Under the pieces are notes generated by a model. It worked only from the letters and a program-made list of their open reading frames with translations, searched no databases and was not told where the DNA came from. A stretch of 64,000 nt of DNA, taken from the NCBI GenBank assembly GCA_963854735.1, contig OY978098.1, forward strand, positions 248,001 to 312,000, written 5' to 3'. The translations under genes were made by a program, and so were the position numbers. The DNA comes from Marvania coccoides (lineage: Eukaryota > Chlorophyta > Trebouxiophyceae > Chlorellales > Chlorellaceae). Positions 32,793 through 43,510 of this stretch are shown in pieces; the stretch's first letter is position 1; the number at the start of each line of letters is the position of its first letter.

Positions 32793-34417
32793 TCAAGAGC
32801 TGCAGCAGCACGCGTTCAGCTCCCTCTGCAGCCTCGCTCCGTCCAGGTGCCTCCCGATGAAGATTATTTTACTCCTAATGGGAGCGCTGCCTGCTGCTCC
32901 CCACTCTGGGCCCTCCACCACGTCATACAACTCATGCACCGCCTGCAATACAATTGAAATTAGTTTAGCATTAATTGCAGTACAGTACAAAATTCAAATT
33001 ACGCACGAAAGGAAAACTAATGTTGCATCAAAAATAAATATATAAAATATGAACTAACAAAAATTTAGGTTGGAAAAAAATTTGAAAAATACGCTGTGGT
33101 AGTTCTCACCTGCAGCACCCATTTCCGATCGCTGCCCTCCACATGCAGCAGTCCTTTCGCCCTAAAAATATCCGGCGCCTCTCCCCCTTCCCGCTCCCTC
33201 TCCCACAACAGCTCGTCCAGCCAGTGCCGCACCCTCAGCAGGCTCACCGGGCGCTCAGCGTGCAGCGTCACCGTGCGGATCCCAGGGTCGTGTGAGTGCG
33301 CATGCGCAGGGTGGGTGCACCCATCAGCGGAGCAATGGTCATGCTCCGCGTGATGTGCATGGTCTTCATGCTCAGCAGCTCCATGCGCATGGGGGGCGGA
33401 GATTCCACCATTTCGCCCTCCATTTTCTTCTTCGCCGTTTCTTTCTTCGCCTTGTCGTTCCCCGCCCCCGGTGTAGCTGCCGGTGTGCAGAATTCTGCCC
33501 AGGTCCACGACGCAGCGCTCACAGCGCACCACCTCCACCTCCGCGTTGATGCCTGTTATGGCACTTTCTACTGCTTGAAGGTCGCTTTCTTCCACCAGGT
33601 CGACCTTGTTGAGCAGCACCACGTCCGCAAAGGCCACCTGCTGCTGCGCTTCGTTGATGGCTCCTGCTGGGCGGGACTCCTGAAACACAGAAGAAAGGGA
33701 TGGGAAATGAAGTTGGACAAGGATGATAAAGGTGTGTGCAAGGATGATTTAATTTAGCCGTCTTAAAGAACAATTTATGAAACAAGAACGACAAATCAAC
33801 TATTCAATTACGCTGAAAATACAATAGTTAAAAAAAAAAAAAAAAATTTTTACCTGAAGGTGTCGGCGGACGTTTTTGGCGTCCACCACAGTCACGATGG
33901 CGTCCAGACACACCGAGCACTCCAGCTCCGCGTCCGTCCACAGCGCTGCCGCCACAGGGCCGGGGTTGGCGAGTCCCGTGGTCTCAATAATGACGTAATC
34001 AAAGCGGTCCCGCTGCTGCATCAGCGCCTCCAACGCCTGCACCATGTCGTTCTTCACCGAGCAGCAGATGCACCCGTTCTCCAGCTGCACCCAGGAGTTC
34101 AACGGCGAGGCCGCTGAGCCGTCTGCTGGTTCTCGGACCAAAGCTTTTTCTATGTCAGCCGAGTCTGCAAATTCGTTCAGTAGCACGGCGCAGCGGTAGC
34201 CGTGCCTCTCGGTGAGGATGTAGTTCACCAGCGTGGTCTTGCCGGCGCCCAAAAAGCCCGTGAGGAGGAGCACAGGCACAGGCGGCGGCAGCGGAGGGAC
34301 AAAAAATTCGCCTTCGGACGTGGCGCACGCCGCTGCGGTTTCGGTGGGCGCGGGGTGTGGTGCGGCGACTAGAGGCACTGCCATCGGAGGCAGCTCGTCG
34401 TCGCTGTCGCTCATCAT
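32793..34417 (-). CDS. ZNG1: ZNG1-type GTPase zinc metallochaperone (CobW/COG0523)
   Basis: Exons 34417-33854, 33679-33110, 32942-32793; phases 0 throughout, 427 residues. Walker A GFLGAGKTT (residues 54-62), the metal-binding GCICC (115-119), a TTGLANPGP switch and NKVDL (212-216, guanine specificity) define the COG0523 G domain. A His-rich loop with about a dozen His and two Cys (285-318) precedes the CobW C-terminal domain, which ends in ELYDVVEGPEWG and IIFIGRHLDG, matching eukaryotic ZNG1. By family it delivers zinc to methionine aminopeptidase using GTP. The acidic N-terminus lacks the CPELVP motif of animal ZNG1 in recognisable form, so partner choice may differ. The acidic start SDSDDE suggests a cytosolic protein. 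Confidence 0.92.
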
Positions 34418-34693
34418 CGTCGTTACGCTCGCTTTAAAACCATGTGATCAAGATGTGCGAGTGAAAAGAGTGAGGATACTCCCTCCGAAAGAATCGTATA
34501 TAAATGTAAAAACCAAATTTTAGATTATTAAAATTAAATCCAGCGAATTAAAAAATAAAAAATCTACCCGCCCATATCACCGCTGGCTTCAAATATTCAT
34601 AACCGCCAGCCCATACCCAGCCTACTGCATCCCTAGGCGTCGCCTATACCAGCCTGCCGCGCACTCGGCGCCATTGTACGCACTTCTTCGGGC

Positions 34694-35871
34694 TCACTGC
34701 AGCCGACTACGGTCCTCCTCCTCCTCTTCCTCCTCCTCGCTTTCTTCGTCATCCATTGCCTCTTCCACCGCTCCTCCCGCCTCCCACAGCTCCAGCTGCT
34801 CCTCCCTCGTCAGCCCCATCCTCCCCCGCCACCACTGCCGCAGCACAGCGTCCTCAGCGCCGCCATCACTGCCCATGTCAATGCCTAACAACGTATCCAA
34901 AAAGGCAGCTGCGTTCTCCACGCCCAGTCCTCCAAACCAGTCGCCATCGCCTGGGTGGAACGCGCCGTACACTATGACGTTTGCAGCGTACTTGTGCCCC
35001 CCAATGTGTGAAGAAGCGTAGACCTCAATGTTTTGCTGCAGACCTCGAGCGCTAATGAGGCGTGACAGTTCTGTGGCCAAAGAAAGGCCCTTTGCACCGC
35101 AGCGGGCGTCTCTGGAGCCGTGGCAGCACACAAAGATGAAAATCTTGCGGGTGTTTATGTCTACTTCCTGCAATGGTATATTGTTATTAAGTTCAATAAT
35201 TAAAAAAATAGGCAGTGAAGATTGTGCTGGCTCTTTTTTTACGTGCTTCTATACGTAATACATTGCAATGCTATGTTTTGGATTTTACCTGCAGCGCTTT
35301 GGCCGCCGCTGGTAGGCTCTGAGAGCCAGCTTTTGTGGAGCCGACCCAACTTCCAACCACGCTGTCAACTAACGCTACAGGGCAATTTATGTACCTCTTT
35401 CCCGCTGGAAAAATCATTAAATCACACTTCTTCGGGTCTGCGTTGCTTCCTGGCTGTAAATCATTGTAAGCGGTGACTTTGACGGTGCCACTGCTGTTGC
35501 CGGCTGCGGAGGCAGTGCTGCTCATGGCGAGACCCTTAAAGACGCCCAACATCGCTGGATGGCTGTAGTATAATTTGAAAGCATTTTAGGGGCGATAAAT
35601 GTTGGGAATTGAGATTTGTTTTAGCAAAATAGTGGGAGCACCTTTCTACGAGCGGCGGCCACCAGGCAGTGCCGCTGGGGCCGTCATCCGGTCGTGCAAG
35701 CTTAACCAAGACGTGGTGATCATACATCTTGACAGTGCCAGGCTGTGGGGGCACCGTGGGAGCGGTGGGCGAAGAGGTGTTTGCTGCAGATGATGGCGGA
35801 TTCTCTGTTGCACAACATGCTGCAAATGTGCGCAGGTGCTGTGTATATATTCTGCTTCCTGCTTTCAACAT
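34694..35871 (-). CDS. Sucrase/ferredoxin-like (Apd1/AIM32-type) thioredoxin-fold [2Fe-2S] protein
   Basis: Exons 35871-35642, 35562-35289, 35167-34694; phases 2 and 0 fit, 325 residues. The Suc_Fer domain has DLMIFPAGKRYINCPVALVD, then IFVCCHGSRDARCGAKGL and ASSHIGGHKYAANVIVYG. By comparison with yeast Apd1, the cluster ligands should be a Cys of the CCHGSRDARCG block (residues 182-191) plus its second Cys, and the two His of HIGGH (222 and 226). The N-terminus (MLKAGSRIYTQHLRTFAACC) is basic and Ser/Thr-rich, so mitochondrial or plastid targeting is likely. The C-terminus ends in a long Glu run. Redox role inferred from the family; the substrate is unknown. Confidence 0.88.
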
Positions 35872-36182
35872 TTTTATAAATTATATAAATTATAAATTGA
35901 AGGAAATGAAGTTTATATTTCATCTTCTTCTCGGTTTCAATGCCAATCTCTAGCTGCTCAAATTCTCGACGATCGTGAGCCCGTGCTGCACCCACAGGAC
36001 TCCTCATATTTTTCGAGATTTTTTCAGCCTGCGAACGGTGCCTCCTCTCACTAGCCTCAAAGCTAATTTTGCAACTTTTCCGCCACCCTTGCACTCTCCC
36101 ACCAACGAACGAATTCCGTTCGTTTGTTTACAATCGAATCAAATTACCGTGTTCATTTATTTACGCTCTGGCAACTCAATCG

Positions 36183-39108
36183 CTACTCAGCATCGCTCCA
36201 GTAGTAATCGCTGTCTTCGTCTTCATCTCTGTCCGCTGCCCGCCCTGCAGCCAGCGCAGCCTGCACGTCCCTCGCAGCCTCCTGCGCCCCCGCTGCAGGC
36301 TTCTGCAGCTTTGGCGGCGCCGCAGCTCGGTGCGGTGCAGCACCCCCCAGCGCCCTCCCCCGGCTCTTTCTCAAAATTTGATCAATGTAGCGATCCCGCA
36401 GCTGCTGCTCCTCCATCTCAACAGCTAACCGCCCCGCGTCTCCCTTGTCCGCCCCAACAACGCGCTCCGCCCACCGCTGCTGCCGTGCCGCCTTGCGCGC
36501 GGCGTTTTTCGTCGGCTGCTTTCCGGCGACCTTGGGCGGCGCCGCCTCTAGCAGCTTCTTGGCAGCTCCTGGAGGCGGTTTTTTTCCTTTGGGGGTGGGG
36601 TGCTTGTCGAACATTTTGTTGAAGCACTCCGTGGCGGTGCGCCCCGGCACCATGGCCGCTACTAGCTGCCAGAAATTTGGGGCGGTGGGCGCCACTTCCA
36701 GCCACCCTCGATGCAGCGCCGCCACCTGCTCGCTCGTCCACGCATCGTCAGACCCTTCAGAGTCGACATCTTTGGGGTCATCCCCGCCCGTACGCTGCCG
36801 CGTGGACCGCCGGGCAGCAGCTTCTGCGCCTCCAGCTGCTGCCGGCGGCGGCGGTGCTTCAGCCTGCCGCTTCCTCTGCTGCTGCTGTTTCTTTTCCTGC
36901 TGAGAGGGCCCCGCTGCGTTGCCAATGTCCACTTCCTCGGTGTCTGCGGAATCAGCAGGCTTGGGTGCCTCGTCCTCCGCCCCCTCTTTCTTCTTTGTCC
37001 TTCCGCCGTCCTTCTTGCGAGGGGTGCCTCCGCCGCCGCGCGCTGCCACTGCCGCTTTCACGGCAGACCCCTTCCTAGGGATAGGTGGGTTGCCCCCCAG
37101 CGCCCGCACCGCCAGGCACGCCTTCCGCATTGAAGGGTTGAGACATGGCTTGCACTCCCCGCATTTCTTGGACCGCTGCGCCGGCGGGGTGGCAGCCAGC
37201 GCTGCCATCGTGTGCAAAGACACCCCAGGCACCTGCGGAAGGTCGTCCGAAGGCGGCACTGGCGCGTCTGCAGGATTTGATAGTGCCCTCGCTGCGGCAG
37301 GGGGGGGCGTAGGCGTTTCCCCATCGCTGTTGCCAGCTGCCGCCGCCGCAGCAGCAGCGGCCTCCGCGCCTGCTGCCGCCGCCAGGGCCGCCAGCCTGGA
37401 GCCAGACGGCACCCTTTGCGGCGTCGCCTTGGCGCTGCCCTTCTTCTGCCCACCAATTTTCAGTCGCTTCTTGCGCCTCCCGTCCTCTTCGTCTTCGCTC
37501 TCAGAATGCACCTCCACGGCTTCTCTCTTCACTGAAGCAGCGCCGCCACCGCGCCCACGTCCTCGCTCCTGTCGCCGCATTGAAGCCCCTGCTCCACCGG
37601 TCTTCGCTGCCGCTTTGCCACCGCCGCCGCCCCGCCGCTTGACTGCAGCAGCTACCGCCCCCGTTGCAGGCGCAGTGCCAGGCCGTGCGCCCAGCAGATC
37701 CCCCTCTATGGACCCCCTATCGATCCCAGTGGCCCCCTCCCCTTTAAACCCATGCACCAACCGCTCGCTGCTCCAATACGCCAATGGTTTGACCCGGGGG
37801 CGTCCAAATCTTGTCACCTCGAAGCTGCGCTCGGCCTCCGCCGCAGCTGCGGCCGCCCCGGCCGCTGCGGCGGACTTCACCGGCATAGTAGCCGGTGCCG
37901 GCTGAAGGTGCGGAGTGCTGCTGACTGGGGAGCGAAATGAGCGCTGCTTGCGGCCTTTTGTGCCACTCCCGGGCGCCGGGCGCTTGGGTGGGGGTGCAGA
38001 GGCGGGCGGCCCATGCTGAGCCTGCTGCGGCTGTGGCGGTGCCGTTGCAGCCAGCTGCAAAGGCCCACCGCCGCTGGGTTGCCTGTTGGGAGCGTCTCTG
38101 GCGTTGCCAAACGATGCAGACAGCGTGTGCTCCGCAGGGGTCTGCTGTAACTGCTGCTGCTGCTGTCTTGCCGCTCCGCCTGCCACCGTCGGCGTTGCTT
38201 CTGATACTCGCCTCAACCCTTGTCCGTCTGGTGGCGCATTTGCTGTGGTGTGAGCGCTGCCAGCGGTGACCGTACCCTCCCTGGCAGCCGCTCCACCGCC
38301 GAAGAGCGTCGAAGGCGCCGCGCCAGCCCCCCTGCTGATGCTGGTGGATACAGCTTGCGGCGCTACTACAGCGGCAACAGTAGTGGTGGCTGCCGGCGGC
38401 GGCAGAAACTGGTTGTTGGCTCCAATACGCGGTGTTGCGCGAGGGAAAGGCGGGGCGAACGGCTGCTGCTGCGCGTGCTGCGTTGGCATGGCTGCTCCGG
38501 GGGAGGGCAGCGGCGGGAAGGGGTGAGGAGCAGAGGCCGGAGTTACGCCGCCATAGCGACCCCTAACCGACATCTGCATGGTGACATAAATATGTAGAAA
38601 GAAATTGCTTGAAAAATGCTGGTGAAATATTAATAATATATTCAAAGCGGAGACCAAAAAACAAAAAACAAAACTGCTTCCTCACCAGCGGAACTCCGAT
38701 TGGGCTGGCTTTGACGAGGCTGTCGAAGCTCTGTCGAATATGCGCCGCCATTTCGCTACGGTTAAAGGCTGCTGCCTCCGCTACATGGGGTGCAGAGGCT
38801 GGCCCAGGCCCACCTGGGAAGGCGGAGGCGCCTGCAGCAGAAGCATGCGCAGGCGACTCTCTGAACCTGCGGGTGGGGCAATCAAGGATGGAGAAGGTGT
38901 TAGGCAGGTGAACACGCTAGAAATAGAGAGATGGAAGTTGCTATTTGCGAGCCAACTGTCTGCAGTTGGCATGTCTGCACCTGGGGGGGGGGGACTTGAT
39001 GACGCCAGAAGCGGGTTTCCTGGAGGGCCCAGAGCTCGAGAACACCTCTTTGAGAGGGTCTGGCTTGCTCCGGGAGTGGGTGATGACCGGTGGTTCGGCT
39101 CGATTCAT
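36183..39108 (-). CDS. Large nuclear protein with CENP-C-type motif and SANT domain (candidate KNL2/M18BP1-like)
   Basis: Exons 39108-38981, 38866-38686, 38573-36183; phases 2 and 0 fit and give 899 residues. Long low-complexity Ala/Pro/Gln regions surround four recognisable parts. At ~353-375 TRFGRPRVKPLAYWSSER matches the CENP-C motif (R...R.R.KPL.YW..ER) that binds centromeric nucleos­omes. Basic AT-hook-like and NLS runs follow. At ~568-590 KKCGECKPCLNPSMRKACL is half of a CXXC zinc finger. At ~711-765 a SANT/Myb domain reads WTSEQVAALHRGWLEV, NFWQLVAAMVPGRTATECF, resembling the M18BP1/KNL2 SANT. KNL2/M18BP1 license CENP-A loading; several lineages carry SANTA, SANT and a CENP-C motif. 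No SANTA domain is visible. The role is inference. Confidence 0.8.
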
Positions 39109-39456
39109 GTGATTAAAATTGTAAAGACCATCGGGCGAGCTGGGGGCATCTGTACGGCTTCATGAATAATTGCCAAAGTGGTTTCAACTGCTAATTAATT
39201 TATTAATGAATTATTTTTTGGGCTCGTTTGCGCTGGAAATTTGAGGCCAAATGCGCCGAAACGGCGCTCTCGTTGCATTCAATAAACGTCGTTTTCGCGT
39301 TTAGTGCACATAAGGCGGTCATCACGAGTCTTTTGGGGTGCGTCGTCTTGTGGTCTTGATCTTCCGACACTCTCCCTCTGCGGCCTTTGATCTCTGTTTT
39401 TACACCGAAATACTCGGCCTCATCGAGCACACATACCCAGCACAGACGTGGGAGAG
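39109..39456. promoter_or_regulatory. Divergent promoter region between the CENP-C-motif gene and the SCP2 gene
   Basis: 348 bp separate the two start codons, so both promoters must lie here. AT-rich near 39175-39230. No specific element recognised. Confidence 0.4.
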
Positions 39457-40060
39457 ATGGGCAAGAGCGCTCCTCCGCTGCTTGAGCAGCTTGAAAAAAA
39501 TCTCGGCAGCGACGAAAAGCTGAAAAGGGAGCTCATTCAGAAGATCAAGGTGCGCTGGCGGGGAAGAAATACACTACTCCCTCTTCCCTGCTGACATTCA
39601 TCACCCTCCTAGTATCGTTTTCGCAGGGCATCGTGGTTTTCAACATCGACGGCGAAAACTGGACTCTGGACCTGCGACCAGGCAAGGGCACGCTGAAAAA
39701 AGGGGACCCTGCTGAAGAGGACAAAGCCGACATCACTCTGTCGATGACCGACCAGACCTTCGTTTCGCTGGTGATGGGCAAGCTGGGTCCACAGCAGGCG
39801 TTTCTTATGCGCAAGCTCAAGATCAGCGGCTCCATGGGCCTGGCCATGAAGGTGCAGGCGGTGCTGGCGAGTTATTTTATTTTATTCATTTTTGTATGCT
39901 GTAAAATTGTCTTTCTTTCGCTTGCGTGGGAATCGTCATGTTTTCCCCCTTCTTTAGGAGGAATTTCAGTTTAAATTGAAACACGAAACACAGCCGTCTC
40001 TCACGTATTCCTCCCTGTTAAATTGTGCAGGACGCGGCGGCTCCCAAATCGAAAATGTGA
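39457..40060 (+). CDS. SCP2 sterol-carrier-domain protein with possible C-terminal SKM
   Basis: Exons 39457-39549, 39627-39860, 40031-40060, 118 residues; the last exon is the least certain. One SCP2 domain: IVVFNIDGENWTLDLRPG, ADITLSMTDQTFVSLVMGKL and the typical KLKISGSMGLAMKVQ. SCP2 domains bind sterols, acyl-CoAs and other lipids. If spliced as proposed the protein ends DAAAPKSKM, and Ser-Lys-Met is an accepted PTS1 variant, pointing to peroxisomes; reading through the donor would instead give a hydrophobic 25-residue tail. Free-standing SCP2 like this is common in algae and protists. Confidence 0.85.
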
Positions 40061-40351
40061 ACAGAAGAAACATTTTTTTCCATCATTTCTTTTTTGGTGC
40101 CAAACGCAGGCAGGCCTTGCTTTTCCGCATGCACCCAAACGAGGCTTCTTGCCATGCATACATACCGATTTTTTTGTACCTCTTGTATCAACATTTGACC
40201 AGTACATCATCATTTAGCGCAACAAATTTTGCCAAATATTCCTAAGAGCTCTCCCAGCGAGAAAACATAAATTCATATACTTCACCCCAAGATGCCAATT
40301 CCCAGCCCTTTTGGCTCAAAATTTGCTTGAAACGAAAACGTATTGGGAACC

Positions 40352-41692
40352 TCACTCCCGCCATGCTCCTGTCTTTGGATCGATGCGGGGGTCGATCTCT
40401 TCCCAGGCGAAAGTCACGTCATCGGCAACTGCGGCAGCAGCACACTTTAGCGCCTCCAGAGGTGCTTCAACCGGAGCATCAAGCTGGCTGCTGTTGCCGC
40501 CAACCTCTTCCGCCTTCTCCTTGGCCGCTGCTGCAGGCTGCGGTGCCTGAAGGGGCGCAACAGCGGCAGTGCTGCTTGGCTGCGCGGCAGGGTCTTGTCC
40601 GATGAGGTGTACCTCCGGAACGCGTACGGTGGAGGGGTCAGGGATTGTAATTTGTGGGTGTGACACCACTCCCCCCTCAGATTTCTCAAATTTGGCCAGC
40701 GACTAAAAACATATTGGATAAAAACACACCAGGAAGGGGATTACAGACAATGCGAAGAAGAAATATTTTTGGCATTAATCTGTGAATTGTCTAGTCGTTA
40801 ACAAGTAAAGGCTCACCAGTGGCAGAATCTTGCGGGCATCTGCATGGGCAGCTTCCACAGCAGGGCCGGTGAGGGGTGAGAGGGCAAAAGCGAGGTCTAT
40901 CGCCTCCTGCAGCCCCTGGATCGTGTTGCCAAACCTCAGCGCCTGCAGGAAATTACGAAGCCGCTAAAATAAATCCCTCAAAAGGCTGTTGGCAAACTCA
41001 AGCCCCCCAAAACGTGCTACAGATCTCACCGCCAACGCGTGCCCAAACAGCTGCTCCCCCATGTTGGCCTGCGCCAGGCGCGCGCACATGAGTAGCTGCT
41101 TGCGGCGGAGGTCCAGCCCTGGAGAGCTGTAGACGTCGCCGTACAGATGGAAACGAATCCACTCGCCAAGGGCAGGGTCTGCGGAGTGGCACTTGCGGCG
41201 CACCGCGTCGGTGACGTTGGTGTACACCAGCTCGAACGCGTCGCCAGGCTCGCCGCCGATCTTGGCTGGAGAGTCCTCCGGCAGCAGCTGCAGATTTTTT
41301 TTATTTAATTGTTATTGATAATGATACAGAGTGAAGATGGGTAATTTGTGGACTTCTTATTCAAATTCTGGTATTAACAACGTAAAATGCGCACCTTGGC
41401 CTTTTGAAGGGTCAAAAAGGCGGCCAGGCAGGGCCCGTAGCCAGCGAGGCTGCATGGCAAGGAAAAGGAGGGTTTAAACGAAGCGCCAACCACAAAAAAC
41501 AATGATCAGGCACGCATCTCACACTATGAGGTGTCGCAAGCACCCCCGCAGCTCCTCTACAGTGCCCCCGGCGGAGTAAAACTGGCGGGTCAGAGAGGGC
41601 AGCTTGGCCCAGTCGTTCACGCAGGCGGTGATGTAAATGCTCACCAGCGCAGCGTCTGTGGCGTCAAGAAAACTGCATTTTGGGATTTCCAT
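40352..41692 (-). CDS. Carboxymuconolactone-decarboxylase-like (AhpD-fold) protein
   Basis: Exons 41692-41523, 41449-41395, 41287-41030, 40942-40817, 40702-40352; all phases fit, 319 residues. The central segment (~80-170) reads WIRFHLYGDVYSSPGLDLRR, then LLMCARLAQANMGEQLFGHA and ALRFGNTIQGLQEAID, the helical layout of CMD/AhpD proteins (xYG.vyxxxgLdlrxRqL, H-x..AlxxGxt.xE). The typical CxxC redox pair is absent; one Cys remains in MCARL, so peroxidase activity is doubtful and it may be a non-catalytic paralogue. The N-terminal 75 residues look like a degenerate first CMD half. The C-terminal 90 residues are Ala/Pro-rich. Function unknown. Confidence 0.7.
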
Positions 41693-41842
41693 GGTTTTTA
41701 AGCGCTGTCACCGAGAGGCCAAAGATGCTGGGAGCCAAATTTTGGGGTTGCAGCGAACATGCACGTTACTTCATGTCTCAACGTATGTAGTATAAGTGTG
41801 CTTTCAATTTTATGAAGCCGTGCGCTCATCGTAGCCCTGAAA

Positions 41843-42391
41843 ATGGCCGGTCAACATTTTTTTGCGCAAATTTTATTCGAACTTTGCTCGCCTTCAGAGT
41901 ACCTGCAAATCAAAACAATAATGAAGTTGTTAAACATCGCCAGCAGCACGGCGGCAGGGCACTCCTTCTTCAGCGGACGCCGATTTAAAATGAGCAACAG
42001 TTCTTCGATCGTTTTTCCCCCCACAAACAACACAGCAGCACGAGCCCATTCCTCCCAACCTGACAACCCCCTTAATCAAGAACCGGCAGAAGGTTCCAGC
42101 GCGCATGAGCTACCCATCCCTTTTCTTCAGGCAGCAAGCAATCCATTCAGCAGCGGCGGCACCTTTCCTTCGGCGTTGCAGCGCGAAATGGAGCTGATGG
42201 AGGGCAAGGACGCGGCGATTTTGGAGCGGTGGGCTGGGGCTTATGAGCAAATGGCGGCCGACGCGCGCGTGCTGGGTATCCCAGCCTCTGCCGTACCAAA
42301 ACTACCGAAAAATCCCACAAAAGAAGAGCTGCGGCGGGCACAAGAGCATCTCACCGGCCTGATTGCTTCCTTCTTATCGGCTTGCTTGTGA
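41843..42391 (+). CDS. Small protein of unknown function
   Basis: Single-exon frame of up to 182 residues; in-frame ATGs at 41843, 41921 and 41990 are all possible starts. The first ~50 residues after 41921 are basic and Ser-rich and could be a targeting peptide. The C-terminal 80 residues form charged helices (LQREMELMEGKDAAILERWA, then PTKEELRRAQEHLTGLIASF). No family recognised. It converges on petM, whose stop lies 143 bp downstream on the other strand. Confidence 0.5.
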   Translation: MAGQHFFAQILFELCSPSEYLQIKTIMKLLNIASSTAAGHSFFSGRRFKMSNSSSIVFPPTNNTAARAHSSQPDNPLNQEPAEGSSAHELPIPFLQAASNPFSSGGTFPSALQREMELMEGKDAAILERWAGAYEQMAADARVLGIPASAVPKLPKNPTKEELRRAQEHLTGLIASFLSACL

Positions 42392-42533
42392 TGTGAAGGT
42401 AGTAGTTGTAACGATATTAAAAAACGTCATTTAATTTTCTCACCAGCATATTGAGGTGGAACGGAGTACTCACAAAAAAAAATTGGAAATGGTTTTTTTT
42501 CTCAGGGGGCAATGTCTCTCTAGCGTTTCATTT

Positions 42534-43144
42534 TCAGATCTTGCCCTCCTCCACCAGGGACTCAAAGCGAAGGATGATGAAGCCGAAGGCAAGGCCCTGC
42601 ACAGTAAGAAAGGGAGGGGTGATGAAACTTCCGACGTTATATTTTGATTCAGCTGCTTCAAATAAAACCATTCTCGCTTAAGCCACTGCTGCTACTCACC
42701 ACAAGGGTGATGCCCACCATCACGCCAGCCACTCCGCCGATGAATCCAGCCTCGCCCGCGATCTGGGCAACCTCCACACCGCTGAATGCCTGGACGGCAG
42801 TGCTGCTACGCTCGGCAACGACAGGCTTGCGGGCGGCCATCAGAGGCGCGCCAAAGGCGGGCTTGCTGCAATAAAAGGGGCACAATGCGGGGGTGAGACG
42901 CGCGTTTGACCAACAATAATGAAACTTTGCGGGTGAGGTCGATGTAGTCGAGCATCGCCCGGAGAAACGAGAAAATAGGGGGGTGTTCGCCGGTCTGGTT
43001 TCACCATTAACTCCTAAATTGAGTATTTCCAGCGGCTGATGGCCATCCGGGCGCTCACCTGAAGGCAACGGGCCGCAGAGAGGCCTGCTTGGAGCAGACA
43101 GCCCGGGGGGCAGCGACCGCCATGGAGCAAGTGATAGACGCCAT
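42534..43144 (-). CDS. PETM: Cytochrome b6f complex subunit VII (PetM), nuclear-encoded
   Basis: Exons 43144-43059, 42865-42700, 42596-42534; phases 2 and 0 fit and give 104 residues. A chloroplast transit peptide (MASITCSMAVAAPRAVCSKQ, Arg/Ser/Ala-rich, no acidic residues) precedes the ~35-residue mature subunit, whose single membrane helix and tail read FIGGVAGVMVGITLVGLAFG then FIILRFESLVEEGKI. The VEEGK terminus matches chlorophyte PetM. It is a small subunit of the thylakoid complex passing electrons from plastoquinol to plastocyanin. The last exon codes for only 20 residues. This gene is the best proof of a photosynthetic host. Divergent from NOT4. Confidence 0.95.
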
Positions 43145-43510
43145 TGTGGATTTGTGCAGATCAAATTGATGAGTGCTGCTGGACGAATGGGGCTTCAATA
43201 GAGCTGCGAGTTCTACAGGGTCGAAGATAAGGCGCCCATTTTTTTCAGACACTTGGAACAATTCAGGTCCAGAAAGGCCTCCGTTTTGCGTATTAATTTA
43301 GCCTTGTACCATAGCTAATAGTTTTAGGAGTTTGCCGAGGCCCTACCCGCCCGCATTCGATTTTTTTGAATGAACACTTCAGGTGAGAACCGCCGAATGC
43401 GGGGGCTGGGGAGGGCGTGGCGCGCCGCATTTCACTCTCGCATCATCATTCCACACCCCCAATTCACCGCCTTTTAAAATTATTCTGTGAGCAGGCACCT
43501 CCACGGGAAA
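43145..43510. promoter_or_regulatory. Divergent promoter region between petM and NOT4
   Basis: 366 bp between two start codons. It must contain the promoter of a photosynthesis gene and of a general mRNA-turnover gene. No TATA box or known light element was identified with confidence. Confidence 0.4.
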
